From positions 273,306 through 337,305 of the forward strand of contig NZ_WRPK01000009.1 in the NCBI RefSeq assembly GCF_009755815.1: DNA of 64,000 bases, given 5' to 3'. Position 1 is the first letter of the stretch; every line of letters starts with the position of its first letter. The position numbers were made by a program, and so were the translations under genes. Below are positions 34,865 through 43,625 of this stretch, piece after piece. The notes beneath the pieces are model-generated. The model was not told the origin of the DNA and did not search any database. It saw only the letters and a program-made list of their open reading frames with translations. Source of the stretch: Flavisphingomonas formosensis. GTDB lineage: Bacteria > Pseudomonadota > Alphaproteobacteria > Sphingomonadales > Sphingomonadaceae.

Positions 34865-35747
34865 CCTGCACGTCCATGGCGACGCGCAGTCCGTCGCTGA
34901 TCACATTGAAGCATACCGACGTCACGAAGATCATCAGGCCGGGGAGAGCGGCCACCCATGGCTGGACGTAGATCGACTGGCGTAGGCTATTTAGCATCTG
35001 GCCCCATTCGGGATTGGGCGGTGACATGCCGAGGCCCAGGAATGAAAGGCCCGCCGCCAGAATGATCGATAGCCCGGCGAGGCTTGAGGCGTAAACCAGC
35101 ACCGGCGCCTGGACGTTGGGCAGAACCTGATGAAGGATGATCCGGAAATCGGTGGCGCCACTGCATCGTGCGGCCTCGATATAATCCATGCCGCGGATGC
35201 GGGTGGTCGCCGTCTCGGTGATCCGAACGATGGATGGCGTGAAAACAATGCTGAGCGCTGCGATCGTGCTGAGCAGGCCGGGGCCTAAAACCGCACATGC
35301 CGCGATCGCAAGCAGCACGGCCGGAAAGGCATAGAATATATCCATGGTGCGCATGATCAGCGCGTTGACGCGTCCGCCCGCATAGCCCGCGATAACCCCC
35401 AGGCTGCCGCCGATCGCCAGCGCGATCAGCACCGGCGCTGCGCCGGATATCAGGGAGAGACGCGCCCCGTAGACGAGCCTAGTCCACATGTCCCGGCCAA
35501 GCTCGTCCGTGCCCAGCAAGTGACCATGGGTTCCGATCGGCTTCAGGCGCTCGAGCGCGTTTCCCGAATAGGGCTGGCCGTCGGTGACGTAAGGAGCGGC
35601 GATCGCCAGCATGACGATCAGCGCGGAAATGCCCATGGCTGTCATTGTGCCCTTGTCGCGCTTGAGACGGCTTACGACCCGATTGGATGGTCGCCGCGCG
35701 CGAACCGGCCTGACAGGCGGGACGGGCGGCGCGATGGGTTTGCTCAT
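34857..35747 (-). CDS. ABC transporter permease, DppC type
   Basis: 296 aa from ATG 35747, which overlaps the dppB-like stop by ATGA; upstream in-frame residues are low-complexity and not family-like. The N-terminal cytoplasmic tail and first helix are followed by the HLLGTDELGRDMWTRLVYGAR signature region and the EAA loop (YIEAARCSGATDFRIILHQVLPN). Five to six membrane helices. It forms the inner-membrane channel with the DppB-type partner. Confidence 0.92.
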   Translation of the reverse strand: MSKPIAPPVPPVRPVRARRPSNRVVSRLKRDKGTMTAMGISALIVMLAIAAPYVTDGQPYSGNALERLKPIGTHGHLLGTDELGRDMWTRLVYGARLSLISGAAPVLIALAIGGSLGVIAGYAGGRVNALIMRTMDIFYAFPAVLLAIAACAVLGPGLLSTIAALSIVFTPSIVRITETATTRIRGMDYIEAARCSGATDFRIILHQVLPNVQAPVLVYASSLAGLSIILAAGLSFLGLGMSPPNPEWGQMLNSLRQSIYVQPWVAALPGLMIFVTSVCFNVISDGLRVAMDVQDG

Positions 35748-36685
35748 CGCCGCATCCGGGGATCGATGATCGCTTGGGCAGTGTCGACGCCCAGGTTCAC
35801 GAGCACGAAGATAACCGACAGCAGAAGCACGGCGGCCTGGATCACGGGTATGTCGCCCGACAGTATCGCCTGGTTGAGGAGCTTGCCCGTCCCGGGCCAG
35901 TTGAAGACCAGATCGACCAGGATGGAGCCGCTGATCAGGTAACCGAATTGCAGGCCCATGACTGCAAGCACTTGAGGGGCCGTGTTCCGCACCACATGTT
36001 CGCGGATGACATCCATGCGCATGCCCTTGGCGACGAGTGCTGTCACGAACTCCTGCGACAATGCCTCGAGCGTAGCAGCCCTCACGATGCGACCGACTAC
36101 GCCCATCGGGATCAGCGACAGGGTAGCGATGGGCAGGATCATATGTCGCCATTGTTCCCAGTGCAGCGGCCAGCCTTCCGGGCCCATGCCCTGAGCCGGC
36201 ACCCAGTTGAGATCGAAAGCGAAGATCGCAACCAGCAGAATGGCGAACCAGAAAGGCGGGACGCTGATTCCCGCAATGAAGAATAGCGAAAACAGGCTGT
36301 CCTGCCAGCGGCCCTTTTTGACGGCTGCCAGAGCCCCGAACAGGATACCGAGCAAAAAGCCAACAAGGGCAGCGAAGAAGGTGATCTGCAAGCTGTTCAG
36401 CAGGGCGGAGAAAAGCGCATCGCCGATCGGCCGACCGCTAACGAGCGAAACCCCGAAATTACCGTGCAGCACCTGATGCAGCCACAGCAGATATTGCTCC
36501 CACAAAGGCTTGTCGAGGCCGTCAATCTGCGCGATTTCTGCGCGCAGCGAAGGGGGCGAGCCCGGAGGGACCATGCTGTCGACGATGTTGCGCGGCATCA
36601 TATGGATCAGGGCAAAGGTGATCAGCGAAATGCCGACCAATATCGGCATGACCTGGATGACCCGCCGGATCAGGAACTGAAGCAT
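35744..36685 (-). CDS. ABC transporter permease, DppB type
   Basis: 313 aa from ATG 36685 (MLQFLIRRVIQVMPILVGISL, the typical start); the longer frame is not family-like. The conserved DGLDKPLWEQYL and the EAA-like loop (FVTALVAKGMRMDVIREHVVRN) are present, with six predicted helices. It lies 73 bp after the AbrB-like gene and overlaps the DppC gene. Opp/Dpp systems move small peptides, nickel or other small solutes; a pyridine substrate would be new to the family as far as I know. Confidence 0.92.
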   Translation of the reverse strand: MLQFLIRRVIQVMPILVGISLITFALIHMMPRNIVDSMVPPGSPPSLRAEIAQIDGLDKPLWEQYLLWLHQVLHGNFGVSLVSGRPIGDALFSALLNSLQITFFAALVGFLLGILFGALAAVKKGRWQDSLFSLFFIAGISVPPFWFAILLVAIFAFDLNWVPAQGMGPEGWPLHWEQWRHMILPIATLSLIPMGVVGRIVRAATLEALSQEFVTALVAKGMRMDVIREHVVRNTAPQVLAVMGLQFGYLISGSILVDLVFNWPGTGKLLNQAILSGDIPVIQAAVLLLSVIFVLVNLGVDTAQAIIDPRMRR

Positions 36686-36758
36686 AGCGGTTCGATGATC
36701 GGGCAGCCGACGAGGAGCACGCCGTTGAAAATCTGATCTGTCGGAAGGACTGATCGGC

Positions 36759-37946
36759 TCATGGCGCGGTGCACGATGGGCGGCTGTTGTCCGACGCGTC
36801 GCTCGCACCCGTGTCGGGCGATTTGGGTATGATGCGGCAGATCAACATGACGAGATAGGGCGCCATCATGATCACGGCGAAGAACCGCAGGGTTTGCACC
36901 GTCATGACTACGGACATGTCTGCCTGTCCATTGAGCGCGAGGATGGCGATGGAGTCGATCGCTCCGGGGCTGGTCGCCAGATATCCGGTGACCAGATCCA
37001 CGTCGAGAAGCAGGGAGAGGCCAAGCCCGGCTATCGCGCACAGCAAAATCAGCACCAGCATGGCGAGGATCATCGCCGGCAGGTTGCGCAAGGCGACGCT
37101 CAGCATGGAACGATCAAATTGCAGGCCTACGTACCAGCCCACAGCGCCATAAGCGACGGTCACGGTCCAATAAGGCAGGCCGATGGGAAACCATCCGTTG
37201 ACGTTGATGATCGCGCCCAGCACGGTCGTGACGAGCAGCGGGCCGGCCGGGATTTTCGACGGCCGCCCAAGCATAAGGCCCACAATGGCCAGGACAACCG
37301 TCGGGACGGCGTCCAGCAGGGGTGTGTCGTGGAGCGGGAGCGGCCTGGCGGGAGTGGCGCCGTGGGCGACGTGCAAGCCGGAGCCGGTGAGCAGGCTGGC
37401 CACGAGCGAGGCAGTGAAAAGGACGACGATCAATCGTACATATTGCATGAAGGCAACAATACGCGGATCGCCTCCAGCCTCCGCCGCCAAGGTGACCATG
37501 ACGTTCCCCGCCCCCGGCATTGATCCCAAGGCTGCCGTCTGGGCATCGAGGCTGGTGAAGCGCACGAGACCCCACGAAACAATGCAGGCAGCGACGGCGG
37601 TGGCGAGAATCACGGCGGCTATAGCGGTCCAGTGACCACCCACGAAGCGCACGATGCCGAGATCTATCGTACGCGCCATCAAACAGCCGATCACGGCTTG
37701 GCAGCCGATCGGCACCTTGCGCGAGACTTTGAGGTCCGAGTGCGAAAAGGAAAATATCAACCCGGCGAGCAGCGGCCCCAGAAAGAGGGCGGACATCACT
37801 TTCCAATGATGAAACAGGTACGCAATCAAGATTGTGGCTGCCAGCAGCAAGGGCCACTGCCAAACGCCGAGGCGGCTCAAGCCATGCTGAGAGCGCACGA
37901 CGGGAGTGGGCCTTCTGTCATTGGGTTGCGCCGCTTCGGCGGCCAT
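36759..37946 (-). CDS. AbrB-family inner-membrane protein
   Basis: 395 aa with about ten hydrophobic segments and the repeated AbrB signature LGSMPGAGNVM and TSPGAIDSIAILAL, diagnostic of this family (also called ammonia-monooxygenase-like or AbrB regulators). It may be a secondary transporter. It sits 31 bp downstream of nicC and before the ABC permeases, so it could export or import a pathway compound such as ammonia-linked or dicarboxylate products. Function inferred from position only. Confidence 0.82.
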   Translation of the reverse strand: MAAEAAQPNDRRPTPVVRSQHGLSRLGVWQWPLLLAATILIAYLFHHWKVMSALFLGPLLAGLIFSFSHSDLKVSRKVPIGCQAVIGCLMARTIDLGIVRFVGGHWTAIAAVILATAVAACIVSWGLVRFTSLDAQTAALGSMPGAGNVMVTLAAEAGGDPRIVAFMQYVRLIVVLFTASLVASLLTGSGLHVAHGATPARPLPLHDTPLLDAVPTVVLAIVGLMLGRPSKIPAGPLLVTTVLGAIINVNGWFPIGLPYWTVTVAYGAVGWYVGLQFDRSMLSVALRNLPAMILAMLVLILLCAIAGLGLSLLLDVDLVTGYLATSPGAIDSIAILALNGQADMSVVMTVQTLRFFAVIMMAPYLVMLICRIIPKSPDTGASDASDNSRPSCTAP

Positions 37947-37977
37947 GCTGGGGCGTTCGCTCGACAGACGAAATTCC

Positions 37978-39147
37978 TCAGACCGCGGCTTGCGCGGTTT
38001 CGCTGATCAGCGGCACGGTCATGGCGTCGTAGCCGAACACCCAGGTGGGATCGCCAGGGTGCTTCATCCACTTGTTCTCATGCGACTGGCGCTGGATTTC
38101 CGTGGTGCGCTCGATGCGCGTGGCGCGGTACATCTTGAAGGCGCTGTCGAAATTGCCGTCGGCGCTCTGGATGCAGCGAAACAGCACTGCGGCATCCTCG
38201 ATCGCCATCGCCGCGCCCTGGCCCATATGCGGCTTCATCGGATGACAGGCGTCACCCAACACCACCACATTGTCCCTGCTCCACAGCGGCAGGGGATTGC
38301 GTTCCAGCAGCGGCCATTTCGAAAGTGCGGGGGCAGCGTCGATGATCCGCTGCACGTCGGGGTGGAAGCCTTCGTAACACGTCTTGATCTCTTCCTTCGT
38401 GGCCGGCACCGACGAGACACCGCCGGGCCAGTCCGGCGAAGGAGAGCCAGTGACGAAGTACATCTCGTCGCGCTGTTTGGTCAGGTAGTAATGGATGAAA
38501 TGGCGATCTTCCTGCGCGGGATGACGGTCATCGGACCACCATTTTGCGCCATCGGAAATCGGCCGCCAGTCGCCCAGCCGGTTGGCCGGATAGATCGATC
38601 GGAACGCGACGAAGCCGGTATAGATGGGAGGATCGTAACCCAGCAGGATTTCACGAACTTTCGAGTTTATGCCGTCCGCGCCAATGACGATATCGGCCTC
38701 CACTTCGTGCTGGTCGGTGAACAGCAACTGCGTTCCGCCCAGCCGATGGCCGATATCCAGCAATTGCTTGTCGAATTTGATCGTGCCTGGTCGAAGGCTA
38801 CGAGCGAGCACCGAAAGCAGATCGCCGCGATGCATGGTGAGCGAGGGGAGGCCGAAGACCTCCTCCCAATTCTGCTTGCGTATGTCCCAGAGGACTTCGC
38901 CTGTATCCCAGACGCGATTGAGGTTGGATTCTTGGACGATCCCGATATTCATCAGTTGGTCGACGCAATCGATATGGTTAAAGACCCGTAACACATTGGG
39001 CCCCAGGCCGATGCCCGCTCCGATACGAGCGAGACCCGGTGCTTGCTCGTACACCGCGATGTCATTGCCTGCCTGTTGCAACAGGATGGCAGCTGTGACG
39101 CCGCCCAGGCCGGCTCCGATGATCGCGATCCTGGGCTTGTCGTTCAT
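37978..39147 (-). CDS. nicC: 6-hydroxynicotinate 3-monooxygenase (NicC-like)
   Basis: 389 aa, close to the length of P. putida NicC. FAD motif GAGLGG at residues 11-16, the second nucleotide motif ADIVIGADG and the late GDACHPMKPHMGQGAAMAIED are intact. Segments KWWSDDRH, KQRDEMYFVTG, RNPLPLWSR and DPTWVFGYD match NicC better than salicylate hydroxylase as I recall them. It decarboxylates and hydroxylates 6-hydroxynicotinate to 2,5-dihydroxypyridine with NADH and O2. It leads the operon with the AbrB-like and ABC genes, under a palindrome at 39235. Confidence 0.92.
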   Translation of the reverse strand: MNDKPRIAIIGAGLGGVTAAILLQQAGNDIAVYEQAPGLARIGAGIGLGPNVLRVFNHIDCVDQLMNIGIVQESNLNRVWDTGEVLWDIRKQNWEEVFGLPSLTMHRGDLLSVLARSLRPGTIKFDKQLLDIGHRLGGTQLLFTDQHEVEADIVIGADGINSKVREILLGYDPPIYTGFVAFRSIYPANRLGDWRPISDGAKWWSDDRHPAQEDRHFIHYYLTKQRDEMYFVTGSPSPDWPGGVSSVPATKEEIKTCYEGFHPDVQRIIDAAPALSKWPLLERNPLPLWSRDNVVVLGDACHPMKPHMGQGAAMAIEDAAVLFRCIQSADGNFDSAFKMYRATRIERTTEIQRQSHENKWMKHPGDPTWVFGYDAMTVPLISETAQAAV

Positions 39148-39234
39148 AAATTCTCCGATGTCGGATGCTTACTGTGAGACGTAAGACTAGGCCGGAATGT
39201 TTTGCAGCCAAGCCGATTTCGGGAAAGTCTGGTG

Positions 39235-39252
39235 ATATCAGACTCATGAAAT
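39235..39252. promoter_or_regulatory. Operator-like palindrome upstream of nicC
   Basis: ATATCA-GACTCA-TGAAAT, 11 of 12 arm positions of the consensus, 88 bp upstream of the nicC start. Confidence 0.65.
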
Positions 39253-39321
39253 CCGACCCGGGGAAGCGGGCATTTCCTGTGATGCAGTAACGAGATCGCA
39301 CGGCGAACGCTGGGCCTGCGC

Positions 39322-39372
39322 GACTAGATTGGATTTCAGCATCGGAAATATAACGGGGACAGCATTGCTGCT
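39322..39372 (+). repeat. Shared non-coding block, copy B
   Basis: Partner of 16723-16773 with the identical 16-mer CATCGGAAATATAACG at 39340-39355 and the same spacing to GACTAG. It lies in the 396-bp gap between nicC and the MaoC-like gene, about 170 bp before the latter's ATG, and could be its promoter/leader. A weaker similarity (AATGA ... CCATGG ... GGT-ACGA) continues further downstream in both copies. Confidence 0.6.
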
Positions 39373-39543
39373 GTCTGCGGACGACGTGCATAGAGCGATG
39401 CATGCTCCTCGGCGGCTGAGCGGGCCCGACGAGTGCGAACGATAATGACGACTGGTCTCGACCATGGCTTGGGTGACGAGCGCTAAAGCGGCGCATTTGC
39501 ACGAGATATGCGGCGAGCGGGCTGACCGAGGATGCGAAGCGCA

Positions 39544-40041
39544 ATGGGAGACAACGCAGCATCAGCTGGACCGCGCGGTCTCTTCAAGCGGGAGACGAAA
39601 GGATTCGTCACCAAACCCGTGAGATTGCAGCTCGAACGTGGTCACATGCGGTTCTTCGCCGAGATCCTGGGCGAGACGGATCCCGTTTTTTCCGACCTCA
39701 TCGCAGCGCAAGCGCAGGGATATCCGGATATCGTCGCGCCACCTTCGTTCGCCGCTGTCATCGAGACGATGGCGAGCGAAGAGCAGCGGCGGTCGGGCGA
39801 ACGGCCACTAACCGAAGTCATCGGCTGCGACTTTCGCCATCTCCTCCACGGTGAGCAGCACTTTGCCTATGACGGCTTGATGTATGCGGGCGACGAAGTC
39901 GTAATCACCACATTGGTCGAGGACTTCTTCGAAAAGCGGGGTGGCATGCTCGAGTTTGTTGTGCTGCTTTCGACGATTTCCCATGCCGAGCGCGGAGTCC
40001 TCGTCCGCACCAGGCGAACGCTCCTGCACAGGTTCGGCTGA
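39544..40041 (+). CDS. MaoC-like FAS1-type dehydratase half-protein
   Basis: 165 aa from ATG 39544 (an ATG at 39532 is also in frame). The N-terminal hot-dog pattern is seen: VRLQLERGHMRFFAEILGETDPVFSD and VAPPSFAAVIETM, as in the N-terminal domain of two-domain hydratases. Its stop overlaps the start of a second, catalytic MaoC protein (TGATG). Together they form a heteromeric enoyl-CoA hydratase, as in steroid side-chain pathways where the two halves are separate genes (family knowledge). Confidence 0.85.
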   Translation: MGDNAASAGPRGLFKRETKGFVTKPVRLQLERGHMRFFAEILGETDPVFSDLIAAQAQGYPDIVAPPSFAAVIETMASEEQRRSGERPLTEVIGCDFRHLLHGEQHFAYDGLMYAGDEVVITTLVEDFFEKRGGMLEFVVLLSTISHAERGVLVRTRRTLLHRFG

Positions 40042-40463
40042 TGGAGCAGATCCTGTCTTCAGAAGATGCACGGCCCGGCAGTGCTCTCCCCGAGCTCAGT
40101 TTCGGGCCGATCTCCCGATCCTTGCTGGCGCAATATGCCGGAGCATCCAGGGATCCCGATCCCGTCCACATCGATATCGACTTTGCGAGGGCAGCCGGCC
40201 TTCCCGACGTCTTTGCGCACGGGATGCTCTCGTTTGGCATCGTGTCGCGCATGGTCACGCAGTGGTGCGGGGTCGAGCAGCTGCGCGAGATCGGGGCGCG
40301 CTTTGTCGCCGTGACGCAGGTCCACGATGTCATCACCTGCCATGGCACCGTGATCGAATGTTTCGAGCGGGCTGGGGAGACCTTGGCCAGGATCGAGGTG
40401 ACCGCCACGACCCAGGATGGACGCAATGCCCTGAGCGGTGAGGCCCTCGTCGCCCTTGGGTGA
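40041..40463 (+). CDS. MaoC-type enoyl-CoA hydratase
   Basis: 140 aa. The catalytic hydratase-2 motif is present: YAGASRDPDPVHIDIDFARAAG (core D-x-N/P-P-x-H as DPDPVH) and FAHGMLSFGI. It hydrates a 2-enoyl-CoA together with the upstream half-protein, with which it overlaps by one base. First enzymes of the plus-strand CoA pathway. Confidence 0.88.
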   Translation: MEQILSSEDARPGSALPELSFGPISRSLLAQYAGASRDPDPVHIDIDFARAAGLPDVFAHGMLSFGIVSRMVTQWCGVEQLREIGARFVAVTQVHDVITCHGTVIECFERAGETLARIEVTATTQDGRNALSGEALVALG

Positions 40464-40511
40464 GCGATTGAGGGCGCTAGCCGGATCAAAAGCGATAGCG
40501 AGAGGACGAAT

Positions 40512-40844
40512 ATGCAGACGCTGACTCTTCCGGTGATTGGCGGATTTCTCTTGTCGATGATGAGCCAATTCACCGGTCTCGCCCTCATTCCGGCGACACG
40601 CGGCTTCACGGCGCCCGTGCCGACCGCAGCCTGCATCGCGGCCTTTCTCCTCGGCATCGGCATATCAGCCCGGCTCGTGCACTACGGGGTTGAGCTGAGC
40701 ATAATCACACCGCTGATGACAGTCGCCCTTCAGCTGCTCGTCCTCGTCGTCGCGACGACCGTCTATCACGAGAGTGCATCCCTCCTTCGGGTCGGGATGC
40801 TCATCAGCGCCGCATTGATGGTGGGCGCAGCTACGCGATTTTGA
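40512..40844 (+). CDS. Small four-helix membrane protein, SMR/EmrE-like
   Basis: 110 aa with four hydrophobic helices. The layout resembles small multidrug resistance proteins, with a closing helix pair LVLVVATTVYHESASLLRVGMLISAALMVGAA, but the essential first-helix Glu is missing, so it is not a classical drug/proton antiporter. Preceded by GAGAGGACG. It lies between the MaoC pair and the aldehyde dehydrogenase. Function unknown. Confidence 0.65.
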   Translation: MQTLTLPVIGGFLLSMMSQFTGLALIPATRGFTAPVPTAACIAAFLLGIGISARLVHYGVELSIITPLMTVALQLLVLVVATTVYHESASLLRVGMLISAALMVGAATRF

Positions 40845-40878
40845 CCAGAAGAAGCCCTCCGCCCTTCCTTAGGAACCC

Positions 40879-42300
40879 ATGATGACAGACAATTTCAAAC
40901 TTCTTATCGACGGCGACCTCGTCGACGGCGACTCTTCGATGGAGGTGATCGATCCCGCGACGGGCGCTCCGTTCCAGACCGTTCCGCGAGGCTCAGCACG
41001 TCAACTCCATCAGGCAGTCGCCGCCGCCAAGGCGGCCCAGCCCGCCTGGGCCGATTTGTCGATCGCGGAGCGTAGCGGTAAGCTCCTCGCACTGGCCGAC
41101 GCCATCCAGGCCAATGCCGACGCGTTTGCGCGCATGCTGGTGCGCGAACAGGGCAAGCCATTGCCGGAAGCCGGCGTGGAGGTCGCCTTCACGGAAGGCC
41201 TGATCCGCTATTTCGCATCTATCGAACTGCCGGTTGAAATCCTTCAGGACGATGAGACCTATCGCATCGAGGTGCACCGTAAAGCGCTCGGCGTGGTCTG
41301 CGGGATCACACCCTGGAACTTCCCGCTGTTGCTGGCGGCGTTCAAATTCGCGCCGGCGCTGCTTCTAGGCAACAGCTTCATTCTCAAGCCCGCCCCGACG
41401 ACGCCGATCACCTCGTTGATGCTGGGCGAATTCGCACACGGTATCTTTCCCGCTGGCGTGTTCAATGTGTTGACCGACCTGAACGACCTGGGCCCCTTGC
41501 TCACCGCCCACCCGGATATCGCCAAGATATCCTTCACCGGCTCCACCGCGACAGGGAAGAAGGTTCTCGAAAGCGCGGCAAGCACCCTCAAGCGGGTAAC
41601 GCTCGAGCTGGGTGGCAACGACGCCAGCATCGTTCTCGACGATGTCGATGTCGTGAAGGTGGCTCCGAAAATCTATGCTTCGGCTTTCACCAACGCCGGC
41701 CAAGTCTGTATCGCTGCAAAGCGGGTCTATGCTCACAGTGCCATCTACGACGCACTTTGCGATGAACTCGCCAAGCTGGCCGATAGCGCGATCGTGGGCG
41801 ATGGTCTGGAGCAGGGCACTCAGATGGGTCCGGTTCAAAACGCTGCCCAGTTCGAAAAAGCCAAGGCACTCCTCGAAACAGCTCGTCGCGAAGGCCGCAT
41901 CATCGCCGGCGGGGAGCCGGAAGGGGGGGCCGGCTATTTCATCCGGCCGACGATCGTGAGGGACATAAAGGACGGCGCGCAACTCGTTGATGAAGAGCAG
42001 TTCGCCCCGATCCTCCCCATCATCCGCTTCGATGATGTCGAAGATGCTCTCGTGCACGTGAACAACTCCATCTACGGTCTGGGAGGCTCGGTCTGGAGTG
42101 CGGATAGCGATCGCGCGGCCGCGATCGCCCGAAGGATCGACAGCGGTACCGTCTGGATCAACCATCATGCCGATTTGCGGCCGAACGTTCCGTTCGGCGG
42201 CGCCAAGCAATCCGGGGTCGGCAAGGAGCTCGGGATGGAAGGCCTGCTGGAGTTCTCGCAGACCTCTGTCATGAGTCTGGCAAAGGAAGCGGTCGGCTAG
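40879..42300 (+). CDS. NAD(P)-dependent aldehyde dehydrogenase
   Basis: 473 aa. The general base Glu243 is in LELGGND and the nucleophile Cys277 in AGQVCIA; ITPWNFPL and FTGSTATGKK mark cofactor binding. Length is normal for the succinate-semialdehyde/medium-chain aldehyde group. It oxidises an aldehyde to the acid for CoA activation. Starts with two adjacent ATG codons (40879, 40882). Stands alone between two gaps. Confidence 0.92.
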   Translation: MMTDNFKLLIDGDLVDGDSSMEVIDPATGAPFQTVPRGSARQLHQAVAAAKAAQPAWADLSIAERSGKLLALADAIQANADAFARMLVREQGKPLPEAGVEVAFTEGLIRYFASIELPVEILQDDETYRIEVHRKALGVVCGITPWNFPLLLAAFKFAPALLLGNSFILKPAPTTPITSLMLGEFAHGIFPAGVFNVLTDLNDLGPLLTAHPDIAKISFTGSTATGKKVLESAASTLKRVTLELGGNDASIVLDDVDVVKVAPKIYASAFTNAGQVCIAAKRVYAHSAIYDALCDELAKLADSAIVGDGLEQGTQMGPVQNAAQFEKAKALLETARREGRIIAGGEPEGGAGYFIRPTIVRDIKDGAQLVDEEQFAPILPIIRFDDVEDALVHVNNSIYGLGGSVWSADSDRAAAIARRIDSGTVWINHHADLRPNVPFGGAKQSGVGKELGMEGLLEFSQTSVMSLAKEAVG

Positions 42301-42700
42301 TGCCGCAGGTGCACCGCTCTTGCCAACCTGGCCTTGCAAGGCCGCATTGGAATGCCCGGCATCCACATGCGGGGCTGACCGGTTATGTGCGCGCGGGAGG
42401 AGAGGTCGCTTTGGCGGATTGCCGGACGGACTGCCGTCCCTGACGGGATCCCAGTTCGGGCTCGATTTTCAGGCATAGCCTAAGGTTTATGGCCAGCATA
42501 ACCGGAACGGAGTGGTTGGCTGCTTTTCCACAGTCTATCCAGCGAAGAGCGGAGAAATCCAAACTGAGGCAACGCAGAACGGCGCGAGGCTGAACCCGCA
42601 GGATTTTGGGGGCAGCCTGCGCTTACAGCCGATGTTCCCTGGTGCCGGCTGGGCGCTGGCAGGTTAAAGGGATCGCGAGGGTGGATGTCGGGGAGGTAAT
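42301..42700. other. 400-bp gap after the aldehyde dehydrogenase
   Basis: No gene, tRNA or clear hairpin seen. The end carries GGGGAGGTAAT, the ribosome site for the SDR at 42701, and the gap presumably holds the promoter of the long plus-strand operon. Confidence 0.5.
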
Positions 42701-43501
42701 GTGTCGGAATTCTTAAACAATGCGGCGTTCGTGACAGGTGCCGGGAGCGGCATCGGGCGAGCCACCAGCCTGGCGCTAGCGGCCCGCGGTGCCTTTGTCT
42801 GGGTAACCGATTTCGATCTCGCCGGCGCGGAGCATACCGTCCAGCGTATCGAGGAGGCCGGAGGCCGGGGAAAGGCATTCCGCCTTGATGTCAGGCTCGA
42901 GGACGCCTGGCAGGAAGGATTGGCGCTCACCGACAGTCACGAGGATGCGCTCACCATTCTCGTCAACTGTGCCGGGAAGTCCATGATTGCCAACACCTTC
43001 GAAATGCCGCTGGCTGATCTGCAAACGATCATGTCCATCAACGTCGAAGGCGCCTTCCTTGGGATGAAGCACGCCATCCCGAGGATTGCAGCGGCTGGAG
43101 GTGGCGCTGTCGTCAATATCTCGTCTCTGGCCGGCCTCAAGGGCCTGCCGGGCATGACCGCCTATTGCGGGTCCAAGGGCGCCATTCGGATGATGACCAA
43201 GGCCGTCGCGCTCGAGTGCGCGGGACTGCGCAATAAGGTCCGCGTCAATTCGGTCCATCCGGGCGTCGTCGACACACCGGCCTGGAGCAAGCATGGTCCG
43301 GAGGAAGTCGGCCATTCCCGGCACGCATCGGGCGGCTTGCACGTGCTCGATCCCCATGAGGTTGCGAAAACCGCAGTTCCGATCGGCGTCGCCTGTTCCG
43401 CTGAGGAGGTCGCGGACACGATCTGCTTCCTCGCATCGCATGCCGCGCGCCACATTACAGGGGCGGAAATCGCAATCGATGGCGGCATGACGGCGGACTG
43501 A
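42701..43501 (+). CDS. SDR-family oxidoreductase (first of a tandem pair)
   Basis: 266 aa, GTG start with GGGGAGG upstream. Cofactor motif TGAGSGIG, NCAG, catalytic YCGSK and a C-terminal ITGAEIAIDGGMTAD. NAD-type, since an Asp follows beta-2 (VTDFD). It oxidises a secondary alcohol, probably a hydroxyacyl-CoA. It is very similar throughout to the next gene, including GVACSAEEVADT versus GVACTSEEVGEM, so the pair arose by duplication. Confidence 0.9.
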   Translation: MSEFLNNAAFVTGAGSGIGRATSLALAARGAFVWVTDFDLAGAEHTVQRIEEAGGRGKAFRLDVRLEDAWQEGLALTDSHEDALTILVNCAGKSMIANTFEMPLADLQTIMSINVEGAFLGMKHAIPRIAAAGGGAVVNISSLAGLKGLPGMTAYCGSKGAIRMMTKAVALECAGLRNKVRVNSVHPGVVDTPAWSKHGPEEVGHSRHASGGLHVLDPHEVAKTAVPIGVACSAEEVADTICFLASHAARHITGAEIAIDGGMTAD

Positions 43502-43625
43502 ACGTGAGGGCCTATACAACAGCCTATCGCCCGACCTTCAAGGTGACCGGCCGCGACGTCGCAGACGTAGCGAGAAGGTCGTCCAGATCAACGAACAAAC
43601 ATATTATCGAGAGTGAGGACTTGGA

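Noticed and set aside
37978..39147. Salicylate hydroxylase
   Set aside because: Same flavoprotein family, but several segments match NicC and the pathway partners are nicotinate genes.
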